This document shows positions 52,695-61,122 of a DNA stretch of 64,000 nucleotides, piece by piece. Under the pieces are notes generated by a model. That model searched no databases. It worked only from the letters and a program-made list of their open reading frames with translations, and was not told where the DNA came from. The DNA is from Cupriavidus lacunae (GTDB lineage Bacteria > Pseudomonadota > Gammaproteobacteria > Burkholderiales > Burkholderiaceae): assembly GCF_003353055.1 (NCBI RefSeq), contig NZ_QKWJ01000016.1:1-64000 (forward strand), read 5' to 3'. Each line of letters begins with the position of its first letter. Position 1 is the stretch's first letter. The translations under genes and the position numbers were made by a program.

Positions 52695-53969
52695 TCAGTA
52701 GATCGGGAAGCGTTCGCAAAGCGCGAAGATCTGGCGGCGGACGCGCTGTTCGGTGGCCTGGTCGCCTTCGGGGTTGGCGCGCAGCGCCTCGAACACTTCG
52801 AGGATCAGGCGGCCGATCTCGCGGAACTCCGTGACGCCGAAGCCGCGCGTTGTCGCGGCCGGGGCGCCGAGCCGGATGCCCGAGGTGATGGTTGGCTTCT
52901 CGGTGTCGAACGGAATGCCGTTCTTGTTGCAGGTGACGCCGGCGCGCTCGAGCGCCTGCTCGACCTGGGTGCCCTTCAGCCCCTTCGGCCGCAGGTCGAC
53001 CAGCAGCAGATGGTTGTCGGTGCCGCCCGTGACCAGGTCGACGCCGCCTGACTTCAGCACTTCGCCGAGCGCTGCTGCGTTGGCGAGCACGTTGTCGATG
53101 TAGGTTTTGAATTCCGGCTGCAGCGCCTCGCCGAAGGCGACCGCCTTGCCAGCGATCACGTGCATCAACGGGCCGCCCTGCAGGCCCGGGAACACGGCCG
53201 AGTTGATCTTTTTCGCAATTTCTTCGTCGTTGGTCAGCACGAAGCCGCCGCGCGGGCCGCGCAGGGTCTTGTGCGTCGTCGATGTGACCACATGCGCGTG
53301 CTCGACCGGATTCGGATGACGGCCCGCGGCGATCACGCCGGCGATGTGCGCCATGTCGACCATCAGCTTGGCGCCGATGCTATCGGCAATCGCGCGGAAG
53401 CGGGCGAAATCCAGCTTGCGCGGATAGGCGGAAAAGCCGGCGATGATCAGGCTCGGCTTGTGCTCGTGCGCAAGCGCTTCGACCTGGTCGTAGTCGATCA
53501 GCATCGTGTCGCGGTTCACGCCGTATTGCACGGCATTGAACCACTTGCCCGACAGTGCGGGCTTCGCCCCATGGGTCAGGTGACCACCTGCGTCGAGCGA
53601 CATGCCAAGCACGGTGTCGCCCGGCTTCGTCAGTGCGAGCATGACCGAGCCGTTGGCCTGCGCGCCGGAGTGCGGCTGGACGTTGGCAAAGCCGGCGTTA
53701 AAGAGCTGCTTCACGCGCTCGATCGCGAGCGACTCAACCTGGTCCGCGAACTCGCAGCCGCCGTAGTAGCGCTTGCCCGGGTATCCTTCCGCGTACTTGT
53801 TGGTCAACACTGAGCCTTGCGCTTCGAGCACGGCGCGCGACACGATGTTTTCCGAAGCGATCAGCTCGACTTGCGACTGCTGCCGCTCGAGTTCTTTCAG
53901 GAGTGCGCCGCGCACCAGCGCGTCGCGCTCGGCCAAGGGTTGCGAGAAGAATGACTGGGTGTTCGACAT
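52695..53969 (-). CDS. glyA: Serine hydroxymethyltransferase
   Basis: A 424-residue SHMT of normal length. Motifs include [34 protein letters not shown] and the PLP-lysine region [15 protein letters not shown]. It joins glycine and 5,10-methylene-THF to serine, both produced by sarcosine oxidase at the end of betaine degradation, so this copy is probably dedicated to that pathway. It is the first gene of the leftward glyA-dipeptidase group, with 29 bases to the next gene. It is divergent from the GbdR-type gene. A second housekeeping glyA is expected elsewhere. Confidence 0.95.
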   Translation of the reverse strand: MSNTQSFFSQPLAERDALVRGALLKELERQQSQVELIASENIVSRAVLEAQGSVLTNKYAEGYPGKRYYGGCEFADQVESLAIERVKQLFNAGFANVQPHSGAQANGSVMLALTKPGDTVLGMSLDAGGHLTHGAKPALSGKWFNAVQYGVNRDTMLIDYDQVEALAHEHKPSLIIAGFSAYPRKLDFARFRAIADSIGAKLMVDMAHIAGVIAAGRHPNPVEHAHVVTSTTHKTLRGPRGGFVLTNDEEIAKKINSAVFPGLQGGPLMHVIAGKAVAFGEALQPEFKTYIDNVLANAAALGEVLKSGGVDLVTGGTDNHLLLVDLRPKGLKGTQVEQALERAGVTCNKNGIPFDTEKPTITSGIRLGAPAATTRGFGVTEFREIGRLILEVFEALRANPEGDQATEQRVRRQIFALCERFPIY

Positions 53970-54427
53970 AGAGCTTCCGTGAGGGATTGAGATGGCTGCC
54001 TGACAGGCTGGACAGGCCCTCGTTGCCGGGTCTTCCTGCCTCGTCGGCGCAGCGTTGCCGACGGCTCTATTCTTGTCGTTCGGGTATTGGGTCGATTGAT
54101 GAATTCAGACGCGTTCTTTTCCTTTTCCGCCATTCGCGTCCGATTTTCACAAGTCGGTCATGGGACGCAGACGGGCAAGTGCAGAAAAGCGGATTCCTAT
54201 CACGTCACTCCCGCATGCTGCATTGCACTACGGTAGTGCCGCGCGCGGCGGCGCGAGTGCGGCGTGTCACGCATCCGGTGCAACGCCGCTCGTCCCAAAC
54301 GAGCTCAGCCCCCCAAACGTAGGGTTTCGCCGTATGGCACGTTTGTTGCGCCCGCTTTATCACTAAAGCCAGAGACGGTAGCCAGGCTTCAGACCTGAAC
54401 GCCATCAGAATTCGAGGAACGCCCCCC
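53970..54427. promoter_or_regulatory. Divergent control region between glyA and the gbdR-type gene
   Basis: These 458 bases hold no convincing ORF and should contain both promoters. At 54135-54153 the plus strand reads CGCGTCCGATTTTCACAAG. This resembles the segment CGCGTCGGATTTTGCACA in the conserved element before fdhA (one mismatch and one gap). It may be a regulator site. Confidence 0.5.
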
Positions 54428-55453
54428 ATGTCGCCCGACCGAACCGCGTCGCTGTCCCACTTCGCCTTCATGCCGTTGCCCAACTTCACGATGATTGCGT
54501 TTACCAGCGCGATCGAGGTGCTGCGGATGGCAAACTACCTCAGTGGCCAGGAACTGTACCGTTGGTCCATCGTCAGCCCGGAAGGCGGCCCGGTTACGGC
54601 GAGCAACGGATTGGCAATTGACACCACCCGCGCCGACAGCATCGGGCGGCCGGACATCGTGTTCGTCTGCGGCGGCGTCGACGTGCAGCGCTCGACCACG
54701 ACGGACTACCTGTCAGCGCTGCGCCGCGCGGCGCGCGAGGGCATCGTGCTGGGCAGCCTGTGTACCGGCACCTACGCCCTGGCCAAATCCGGGCTGCTCG
54801 CCGGCTACGCCTGCGCCATCCACTGGGAGAACATGTCGGCGCTGAAGGAAGAGTTTCCCGACACACGCTTCCTCAAGGAACTATTCGTGATCGACCGCGA
54901 CCGCATCACCTGCACGGGCGGCGTCGCGCCGCTCGACATGATGCTGAACCTGATCACCATCCGCATCGGCACCGCACGCGTCACGCAGATCGCCGAGCAG
55001 TTCATCGTCGAACATGTGCGCGACACGAGCGCGCAGCAGAAGATGCCGCTGGTGGCGCGCCTCGGCTCGGCGAACAAGTCGCTGTTCGAGGTGATCTCGC
55101 TGATGGAGAACAACATCGAGGAACCGCTATCGCGCGAAGAGCTCGCGCGTCTGGCGAGCATGTCGCAGCGGCAGTTGCAGCGCCTGTTCCGCGACCATCT
55201 CGGGATGACGCCGACGCATTACTACCTGACGCTGCGTTTGCGCCGCGCGCGCGAGCTACTGCTGCAGACCGACATGTCCATCATGCACATCACAATGGCG
55301 TGCGGCTTTCAGTCCGCGTGCCATTTCAGCAAGAGCTACCGCGACGCGTTCGGCGTCGCGCCGACGCGCGAACGCCGGCAGCAGATCGCGCCGCTGGCGA
55401 AGACGCCGGGCTCTGTCGGATCGGCGCAGTATTCTCCGGTGATGCACGCGTGA
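54428..55453 (+). CDS. gbdR: GbdR-type regulator of betaine catabolism (DJ-1/PfpI + AraC HTH)
   Basis: A 341-residue GlxA-family regulator. Residues 10-190 form the DJ-1/PfpI-like sensor (FAFMPLPNFTMIAFTSAIEVL, then GSLCTGTYALAKSGLLAGY). Residues 225-325 form the AraC helix-turn-helix, with LSREELARLASMSQRQLQRLFRDH and ITMACGFQSACHFSKSYRDAFG. Sequence and locus match GbdR, which activates gbc, dgc, sox and uptake genes when glycine betaine or dimethylglycine is present. It is divergent from glyA and convergent with fdhA. A paralogue at 37074 flanks the other side of the locus. Effector is inferred from homology. Confidence 0.9.
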   Translation: MSPDRTASLSHFAFMPLPNFTMIAFTSAIEVLRMANYLSGQELYRWSIVSPEGGPVTASNGLAIDTTRADSIGRPDIVFVCGGVDVQRSTTTDYLSALRRAAREGIVLGSLCTGTYALAKSGLLAGYACAIHWENMSALKEEFPDTRFLKELFVIDRDRITCTGGVAPLDMMLNLITIRIGTARVTQIAEQFIVEHVRDTSAQQKMPLVARLGSANKSLFEVISLMENNIEEPLSREELARLASMSQRQLQRLFRDHLGMTPTHYYLTLRLRRARELLLQTDMSIMHITMACGFQSACHFSKSYRDAFGVAPTRERRQQIAPLAKTPGSVGSAQYSPVMHA

Positions 55454-55511
55454 GTCACTGACTCATGCGGTGGCGTGGCGATACAAAGCGACCAGGTCGC
55501 CGGTTTGCTCC

Positions 55512-55533
55512 CCTCTCCCGCGTGCGGGAGAGG
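55512..55533. terminator. Hairpin CCTCTCCCGC-GT-GCGGGAGAGG
   Basis: A perfect 10-bp stem with a two-base loop between the convergent gbdR-type and fdhA genes. This kind of CTCTCCCGC/GCGGGAGAG palindrome is a common dispersed intergenic repeat in Burkholderiaceae; here it probably also terminates transcription. Confidence 0.6.
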
Positions 55534-55605
55534 CCGGGGGTATCGGCCGGCCCTTGGCAAGCATCGTGACGCCTCACTCCGTGGAGACGCCCGCCCTCTC
55601 CCCCG

Positions 55606-55631
55606 CCCCTCTCCCATAAATGGGAGAGGGG
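55606..55631. terminator. Hairpin CCCCTCTCCCAT-AA-ATGGGAGAGGGG
   Basis: A perfect 12-bp stem with an AA loop, 73 bases after the first hairpin of the same type. Placed between two convergent genes, it is likely a bidirectional terminator and a repeat-family member. Confidence 0.65.
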
Positions 55632-55689
55632 AGATAACACTCGCCATTCCCCGCCTTGTCCGCAGGCGCAGGCGGCCTTTATCGCCCGA

Positions 55690-56889
55690 TCACGCCGCCA
55701 CCAACATCCCGTGCGGATCGATGACGAATTTCCGTGGCGCACCGCCATCAAACTGCTTGTAGCCTTCCGGCGCCTGCTCAAGCGAGATCACGGAGACGTT
55801 GACGATCTCCGCGATCGGCAGACGACCGTGCAGGATCGCCTGCATCAGGTTGCGGTTGTACTTCAGCACTGGTGTCTGCCCGGTATGGAATGAGTGCGAC
55901 TTCGCCCAGCCAAGGCCGAAGCGGATGCTCAGGCTGCCGTGCTGCGCCGCTGCATCCTTGGCGCCCGGATCGTCGGTCACGTAGAGCCCCGGAATCCCGA
56001 TCGCCCCGGCGGGCCGCGTAATTTCCATCAGTGAATTCAGCACCGTCGCCGGCGCCTCCTCCGCGTGGCCGGACGCGCCATGGCCGTGCGCCTCGAAACC
56101 AACGCAATCGACCGCGCAATCGATCTCCGGCGTGCCAAGGATTTCGGCGATCTGCTCGCCAAGTGTCGCGTCCTTGGACAGATCGACCACTTCGAAACCC
56201 ATTGCCTTCGCGTGAACGAGACGCGCCGGGTTCATGTCGCCGACGATGGTGCAGGCCGCGCCGAGCAGGCGCGCCGAAGCCGCCGCGGCCATGCCGACCG
56301 GACCCGCGCCGGCGATGTAGACGGTCGAGCCGGGCTTCACGCCCGCAGTCACGGCACCGTGATAGCCGGTCGGCAAAATGTCCGACAGGCAGGTGAGATC
56401 GCGGATTTTCGCCATCGCCTGGTCGCGGTCGGGGAACTTCAGCAGGTTGAAATCGGCATACGGCACCATCACGTACTCCGCCTGGCCGCCGATCCATCCC
56501 CCCATGTCGACGTACCCGTACGCCCCGCCCGCACGCGCCGGGTTGACGCTCAGGCATACGCCGGTGTGCTGCTCCTTGCACATAGCACAGCGCCCGCACG
56601 CGACGTTGAACGGCACCGACACCAGATCGCCGATCCTCAGCGTCTCGACGTCGCGGCCGACCTCGATCACCTCGCCGGTGATCTCGTGACCGAGCACGAG
56701 ACCGGCCGGTGCGGTCGTGCGCCCGCGCACCATGTGCTGGTCCGACCCGCAGATGTTCGTGCTCACGACCTTGAGGATCACGCCGTGGCCGATCGCACGG
56801 CCGCTTGGATCGACCATTTTCGGATAGTCGATCTTCTGCACCTCGACCTTTCCAGGCTCAAGATATACGACACCTCGGTTGCTGCTCAT
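55690..56889 (-). CDS. fdhA: Glutathione-independent formaldehyde dehydrogenase
   Basis: A 399-residue zinc-dependent alcohol-dehydrogenase-family enzyme, started at MSSNRGVVYLEPG (56889) behind TGGAGAC; the longer upstream frame is rejected. Catalytic zinc ligands include C47 and the H68-E69 pair in GHEITG. The structural zinc site has C98, C101, C104 and C112. The long insertion GCVNPARAGGAYGY-type region and LPTGYHGA place it with Pseudomonas FdhA. It oxidises formaldehyde from betaine and dimethylglycine demethylation to formate with tightly bound NAD. An 89-base element upstream is shared with the porin gene. Confidence 0.93.
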   Translation of the reverse strand: MSSNRGVVYLEPGKVEVQKIDYPKMVDPSGRAIGHGVILKVVSTNICGSDQHMVRGRTTAPAGLVLGHEITGEVIEVGRDVETLRIGDLVSVPFNVACGRCAMCKEQHTGVCLSVNPARAGGAYGYVDMGGWIGGQAEYVMVPYADFNLLKFPDRDQAMAKIRDLTCLSDILPTGYHGAVTAGVKPGSTVYIAGAGPVGMAAAASARLLGAACTIVGDMNPARLVHAKAMGFEVVDLSKDATLGEQIAEILGTPEIDCAVDCVGFEAHGHGASGHAEEAPATVLNSLMEITRPAGAIGIPGLYVTDDPGAKDAAAQHGSLSIRFGLGWAKSHSFHTGQTPVLKYNRNLMQAILHGRLPIAEIVNVSVISLEQAPEGYKQFDGGAPRKFVIDPHGMLVAA

Positions 56890-56941
56890 CGCTTTGTCTC
56901 CATCAATCGTTGAAGCGTGCCGCGGCGCGCCAATCGGCGCG

Positions 56942-57030
56942 CGGCATGCGCGGCCGCGCCTTCGAGAGTAGTCCGGGACAACTGTGCGCCTGTGTGCAAA
57001 ATCCGACGCGCGCTTGAACGTCGCCGACAT
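56942..57030 (-). promoter_or_regulatory. Conserved 89-base upstream element of fdhA
   Basis: This segment, ending 52 bases before the fdhA start, aligns along its length with 59924-60011 before the porin gene. Shared blocks on the minus strand are ATGTCGGCG, CAA-x-CGCG, GTCGG, the 10-mer GACTACTCTC and GCGCATGCCG. Spacing between blocks and to each start codon is the same within about one base. It probably holds a common promoter and activator site, possibly for GbdR or a sarcosine-responsive regulator. Confidence 0.65.
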
Positions 57031-57221
57031 CGGAGCTTGCGCCAGCCATACCGCGCTCGCCGCGCGCATCCTGAGCGGAGCCGCACCGCCCGGCCCCGAT
57101 GACGGTTTCACACAAGCCGGCGACGGTTTTTCCCCAGATCTGCAGTCGATTACCGCGTCTACTTAAGATTCCGGGCCTTCGGGCAAGCTGATTCGAGGCC
57201 CTTACTTTTTCCAAGGACGCC

Positions 57222-58652
57222 ATGCCAATCTCATCCCCCGTTTCCGCGCGCGCGAACGCCGCCGCCCGGCTCGAACGTCTGCCGTTTTCCGGCTACCACA
57301 AGCTGATCTTCATCATCATCGCCGTCGCGTTCTTCTTCGACTCGGTCGACCTTGCCACCATGACCTTCGTACTAGGTTCGATCAAGCTGGAGTTCGGGTT
57401 GTCCACCGCGACAACTGGCCTGGTCGCCAGCGCCAGCTTCTTCGGGATGGTGCTCGGTGCGGCGCTCGCCGGCCTGCTCGCGGACCGCTTCGGGCGCCGG
57501 CCCGTGTTCCAGTGGAGCATGGTGCTGTGGGGCGTAGCGTCGTATCTGTGCTCGACGGCGCAAAGTGTCGAGGCGCTGATCGCCTGGCGCGTCCTGCTGG
57601 GGATCGGCATGGGCATGGAGTTTCCGGTCGCGCAGACGCTGTTGTCAGAATTCGTGCCCGCCGCGAACCGCGGGCGCCTGATCGCACTGATGGATGGCTT
57701 CTGGCCGCTGGGCTTCATCACGGCAGGCGTCGTTTCCTACTTCGTGCTGCCCCAGTTCGGCTGGCGCACCGTGTTCGCGCTGCTCGCGATCCCGGCCGTG
57801 TTCGTACTGATCGTGCGCCGCCTCGTGCCCGAATCGCCGCGCTGGCTCGAACACGCGGGCCGGCACGCCGAGGCCGACGCAGTGATGCGCGACATCGAAG
57901 CCAGGGTGATGCGCTCCGCCGGCGTCGCGACGCTGCCTCGGCCTTCACAGCAACTGATGGCCGCGCCGGTGCGCGGGCGCGGCGCGTTGCGCGAGATCTG
58001 GAGCGGCGCATACCGCCGCCGCACGACCATGGTGTGGCTGCTCTGGTTCTTTGCGCTGCTCGGCTTCTACGGCCTGACGTCCTGGCTCGGCGCGCTGCTT
58101 CAGCAGGCCGGTTTCGCGGTCACGCAATCGGTGTACTACACGGTGCTGATCTCCCTCGGCGGCATACCGGGCTTCCTGTGCGCCGCGTGGCTGGTCGAGC
58201 GCTGGGGCCGCAAGCCCACCTGCATCGCGTCGCTGCTCGGCGGCGGCACGATGGCGTACCTGTACGGGCAGAGTGCGATGTACGGCGGCAGTGTCACGCT
58301 GCTCCTCGGCACCGGCCTGGCGATGCAATTCTTCCTGTTCGGCATGTGGGCGGTCCTGTACACGTACACGCCGGAACAGTACGGCACCGGCGCGCGCGCG
58401 ACGGGGTCCGGCTTCGCGTCGGCAATTGGGCGGATCGGCTCGCTCATCGGGCCCTATGTGGTTGGCGTGGTGTTGCCGGTGTTCGGACAGGGCGGCGTGT
58501 TCACCCTCGGCGCGATCTCGTTCGCGGTAGCGGCACTCGCGGTGTGGGTGCTCGGCATCGAGACCCGTGGCGTCGCGCTGGAAGCGCTGGCGTCGGACGA
58601 CGCGTCCGCTGAAACAGCCGGCTATCCCGCAGTAGCGGACAAGACTTCCTGA
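57222..58652 (+). CDS. MFS transporter divergent from fdhA
   Basis: A 476-residue major facilitator of the sugar/other-substrate group, with twelve predicted helices. Motifs include FFFDSVDLATMTFVLG in helix 1, LLADRFGRRPVFQWS between helices 2 and 3, and PESPRWL after helix 6. The central cytoplasmic loop is about 60 residues. It shares a 332-base divergent region with fdhA, and thus possibly the same regulator. Its place in a betaine locus suggests uptake of a betaine-related compound such as choline, stachydrine or carnitine, but sequence alone does not define the ligand. Niacin- or aromatic-type transport is an alternative. Confidence 0.85.
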   Translation: MPISSPVSARANAAARLERLPFSGYHKLIFIIIAVAFFFDSVDLATMTFVLGSIKLEFGLSTATTGLVASASFFGMVLGAALAGLLADRFGRRPVFQWSMVLWGVASYLCSTAQSVEALIAWRVLLGIGMGMEFPVAQTLLSEFVPAANRGRLIALMDGFWPLGFITAGVVSYFVLPQFGWRTVFALLAIPAVFVLIVRRLVPESPRWLEHAGRHAEADAVMRDIEARVMRSAGVATLPRPSQQLMAAPVRGRGALREIWSGAYRRRTTMVWLLWFFALLGFYGLTSWLGALLQQAGFAVTQSVYYTVLISLGGIPGFLCAAWLVERWGRKPTCIASLLGGGTMAYLYGQSAMYGGSVTLLLGTGLAMQFFLFGMWAVLYTYTPEQYGTGARATGSGFASAIGRIGSLIGPYVVGVVLPVFGQGGVFTLGAISFAVAALAVWVLGIETRGVALEALASDDASAETAGYPAVADKTS

Positions 58653-58718
58653 GCTGCAGGCCCGGTTCTGCCGTGAGTCGCTGTCGCGACTCGCGGCGGC
58701 CACCGCAATGGATTGGAC

Positions 58719-59870
58719 TCAGAACTTGTGACGAATCGCGGCACGGACCTGGAACTGCCTCGCCGTCGATGAGGCGTTCGCCGCCCCGGGCAAGTCAGCC
58801 AGGTCCAGTGCGGTGCCGGTCTTGTCGCCGGCGACGCGCTGGTAGGCGGCCTGGAGATAGACGTCCGTGCGCTTCGAGAAGTTGTAATCCGCCATCAGGC
58901 CGAAGGAATGAACCTTCGGTTTCGCGTCGCCGGAGGACGCGCGGAAGTTCTCCAGCGTGAGCGTATACAGTGCACCGGCGTAGAAAGCGGGCGTGAACTG
59001 GTACTTGAAATTCACTTCCAGGTTCTGGAACCGGAGCGAGTCCAGGGTACCGCCGGCCGGCAGGATCGAACCGGAGATGTACGAGGTGGACAGCGGCGCG
59101 GTCAGATTCGAATTGGAGTAGGCGAAGCCGGCCGTCGCCGCACCGAACGTGTAGTTGATGCCGGCACCGAATATGCGCAAACGCTTGGCAAGGAAGTTCT
59201 GGTCGCCGCCGTTATTGATGGCGCCCCCTGACGTGGCCGACGGGTTGTCCGCCTGCAGGTAGGCCGCCGCCAGCAACAGGCCGCCGCTCGCGTACTGCAT
59301 CCCCGCGCTGTACTGGCGGTTGTTGGCAAAGTTGGTGTCGTTGCTGAAGCTGTAGGCGCCGCCGAACTGGAACCCGCCAAGGGTGGGACTTGTGTACTTG
59401 ACGGTATTGTTGGCGCGGAACGAGTAGATCAGGTTGTCGTTGTCGTAGGGGTGCCCGAACATGGTGCCCCCCCAATTCCCGGCAACGGTCGTCGGCGCCA
59501 GGTAGTCGATCACCGAGTCATACTGGCGCCCCAGCGTGACGGTCCCCAGGCGATCATCACCAAGCCCGACGTAGGCTTGCCGGCCGAACAGCAATCCGCC
59601 CTGCGCCGACCTGCCGTTGCTCGCATTGAAGCCGCTCTCGAGCTGGAACAGCGCCTTGACGCCGCTGCCAAGGTCTTCCGTCCCCTTCAGACCCCAACGG
59701 CTGCCTTGCGCAAAGCCGCTTGCCATCTCGGTCAGGCTGTGTCCGCCGACGTTATTCGTGTAGTTAATGCCTTCGTCGATCACGCCGTACAGCGTGACGC
59801 CGCTTTGGGCAAAGGCAGACGCGGAAAACATCAGCGCCATGACCGGGCCCGCAGTCGCTCCCTTTTTCAT
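58719..59870 (-). CDS. Gram-negative general porin of the betaine locus
   Basis: A 383-residue outer-membrane porin, started at MKKGATAGPVMAL (59870) behind CGAGGAGA. The signal peptide ends ASAFA at about residue 21. The mature protein begins QSGVTLYGVIDEGINYTNN and shows RWGLKGTEDLGSGVKALFQLE, GRQAYVGLGDDRLGTVTLGRQYD and the C-terminal FQVRAAIRHKF with terminal phenylalanine. All are features of Burkholderia-type trimeric porins. It lies between fdhA/MFS and the folB-sox genes and shares an upstream element with fdhA. That suggests co-induction with betaine catabolism and a role in outer-membrane passage of its substrates. Confidence 0.92.
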   Translation of the reverse strand: MKKGATAGPVMALMFSASAFAQSGVTLYGVIDEGINYTNNVGGHSLTEMASGFAQGSRWGLKGTEDLGSGVKALFQLESGFNASNGRSAQGGLLFGRQAYVGLGDDRLGTVTLGRQYDSVIDYLAPTTVAGNWGGTMFGHPYDNDNLIYSFRANNTVKYTSPTLGGFQFGGAYSFSNDTNFANNRQYSAGMQYASGGLLLAAAYLQADNPSATSGGAINNGGDQNFLAKRLRIFGAGINYTFGAATAGFAYSNSNLTAPLSTSYISGSILPAGGTLDSLRFQNLEVNFKYQFTPAFYAGALYTLTLENFRASSGDAKPKVHSFGLMADYNFSKRTDVYLQAAYQRVAGDKTGTALDLADLPGAANASSTARQFQVRAAIRHKF

Positions 59871-59923
59871 TGGATTTTCTCCTCGTATAAACATGACTCA
59901 CGCTGCCGACACGCCGATCGGTG

Positions 59924-60011
59924 CGGCATGCGCGGCAGCGTCTATGAGAGTAGTCGGGGAGCCCGGAAAACCTATGTCCAATACCGACACGCGTTTGCAC
60001 GGCGCCGACAT
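59924..60011 (-). promoter_or_regulatory. Conserved 88-base upstream element of the porin gene
   Basis: This is the partner of the element at 56942-57030. It ends 53 bases before the porin start and carries the identical 10-mer GACTACTCTC on the minus strand 22 bases from its proximal edge, as at fdhA. The far end carries ATGTCGGCGCCGTGCAAACG. It lies just downstream of the folB stop, so the porin has its own promoter. Confidence 0.65.
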
Positions 60012-60025
60012 GGCCCGGGCAACGC

Positions 60026-60472
60026 TCAGCCCGCCTGCCCGCTGCGCCTGCGGTAATCGGCGCGTGTCCACTCGAGCGCGACGCCGACGCGTTGCGTGCC
60101 GGGCCGGATCTTCGGCTTGTGCACGGCAAGCGTCAACGTGTCGAGCGCCGGCCATTCGCGAAACGACAGCTCGGCGATTTCGGCCACCAGGGTCTCGAGC
60201 AGGCGCGTATGCGGCTTGTGCGCAAGAAACGCGGCGAGGCGCGCACAATAGCCGTCGTAGTCGATCCACTCGCCGTCCTCGCTCGGCTGGTGGCGATAGC
60301 CCAGACGCGCGTCGATCACGATCGGCTGCGGTGCTTCGTGCTCGTGCGGATGGATGCCGATCCGCACCGGCACCGCTAACGCATCGATAAACACACTCCA
60401 GCCCCGGCCCGGCAGCAGTGGCCCATCGAGCCCGGCGAGTGGTGCGCTGAACGCGTTGTCGACCGGCTTCAT
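60026..60472 (-). CDS. folB: Dihydroneopterin aldolase-like protein (FolB) coupled to sarcosine oxidase genes
   Basis: A 148-residue FolB-family protein, started at MKPVDNAFSAPL (60472). The core VFIDALAVPVRIGIHPHEHEAPQP, the substrate loop with IDYDGYC, and LLETLVAEIAEL with its acidic residue followed by VHKPKIRP match dihydroneopterin aldolases. It overlaps the soxG stop by four bases, so it belongs to the sarcosine oxidase operon. Sarcosine oxidase uses tetrahydrofolate, and folate genes next to it may boost the THF supply. FolB also has epimerase-type relatives. A housekeeping copy elsewhere is expected. Confidence 0.85.
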   Translation of the reverse strand: MKPVDNAFSAPLAGLDGPLLPGRGWSVFIDALAVPVRIGIHPHEHEAPQPIVIDARLGYRHQPSEDGEWIDYDGYCARLAAFLAHKPHTRLLETLVAEIAELSFREWPALDTLTLAVHKPKIRPGTQRVGVALEWTRADYRRRSGQAG

Positions 60473-61122
60473 GATGTCAACGGCGCCGCGGCGTCGAGCA
60501 TGATGCGGCAGAAATAATCGGCGAAGCTGCGGCGCAGGACGACCTCGAAGCGGTCGACGCCGGTCGGCACCAGCACGATCGACGCCTTGAAGTAGTGGCT
60601 CTGCGCGCACTGGCCCGGCTTGAACACGCGCGGATGCAGGTCGAGCGGGCAGCCGCGCGCCAGTACGTCGCGTACGCGCCCGCCGCTGATCTCGACGACC
60701 GTGTAGCCGCTGCCGACGTCGACCGCCGCCGCGTACGCGCCGGCGATCGCCTGGGCGAGCTTGGGCTCGAGCACGCCCGCCGGCACCGGTTCGTTCGAGC
60801 GCACCAGCCACTCGTCGGGGCCGAGCCACAGCACGTCATAGGCGGCGCCGCGCGCGACCGTGTTCGGTGCGGCCGGCGGACAACAGCCGACCACGCCCTC
60901 GAACGCGTCGACGAACGCAGGGTCCGAGAGATCACCGCGCACGTTGACGAGATCAAGAAAGGCGCGCTCGCGCATCACGAAGTGTTTCGACGCATGCGCC
61001 TGGTGCGCGTTCAGCAGATCGGCCGCGCCGATGAACGGCGACTCAAGCCGCACGCCGCGCCTGCGCGCGTCAGACGCCGGCACGTCTGCCGCCGGCGTAG
61101 CGATATTCGATTCATTCCACAT
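60469..61122 (-). CDS. soxG: Sarcosine oxidase, gamma subunit
   Basis: A 217-residue gamma subunit, started at MWNESNIATPAADV (61122), which overlaps the soxA stop by 11 bases. It shows VRLESPFIGAADLLNA, FLDLVNVRGDLSDPAFVDAFEGVVG and the conserved LWLGPDEWLV segment, followed by SGGRVRDVLARGCPLDLHPRVF and the C-terminal FADYFCRIMLDA. This is the SoxG fold, related to the T-protein. It packs against the alpha subunit in the heterotetramer that turns sarcosine into glycine, peroxide and 5,10-methylene-THF. The first start at 61146 is less likely. Confidence 0.92.
   Translation of the reverse strand: MWNESNIATPAADVPASDARRRGVRLESPFIGAADLLNAHQAHASKHFVMRERAFLDLVNVRGDLSDPAFVDAFEGVVGCCPPAAPNTVARGAAYDVLWLGPDEWLVRSNEPVPAGVLEPKLAQAIAGAYAAAVDVGSGYTVVEISGGRVRDVLARGCPLDLHPRVFKPGQCAQSHYFKASIVLVPTGVDRFEVVLRRSFADYFCRIMLDAAAPLTS

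Noticed and set aside
55690..57111. Longer start for FdhA at 57111
   Set aside because: It would code through the conserved upstream element and adds 74 unrelated residues; the ATG at 56889 has a good ribosome site.
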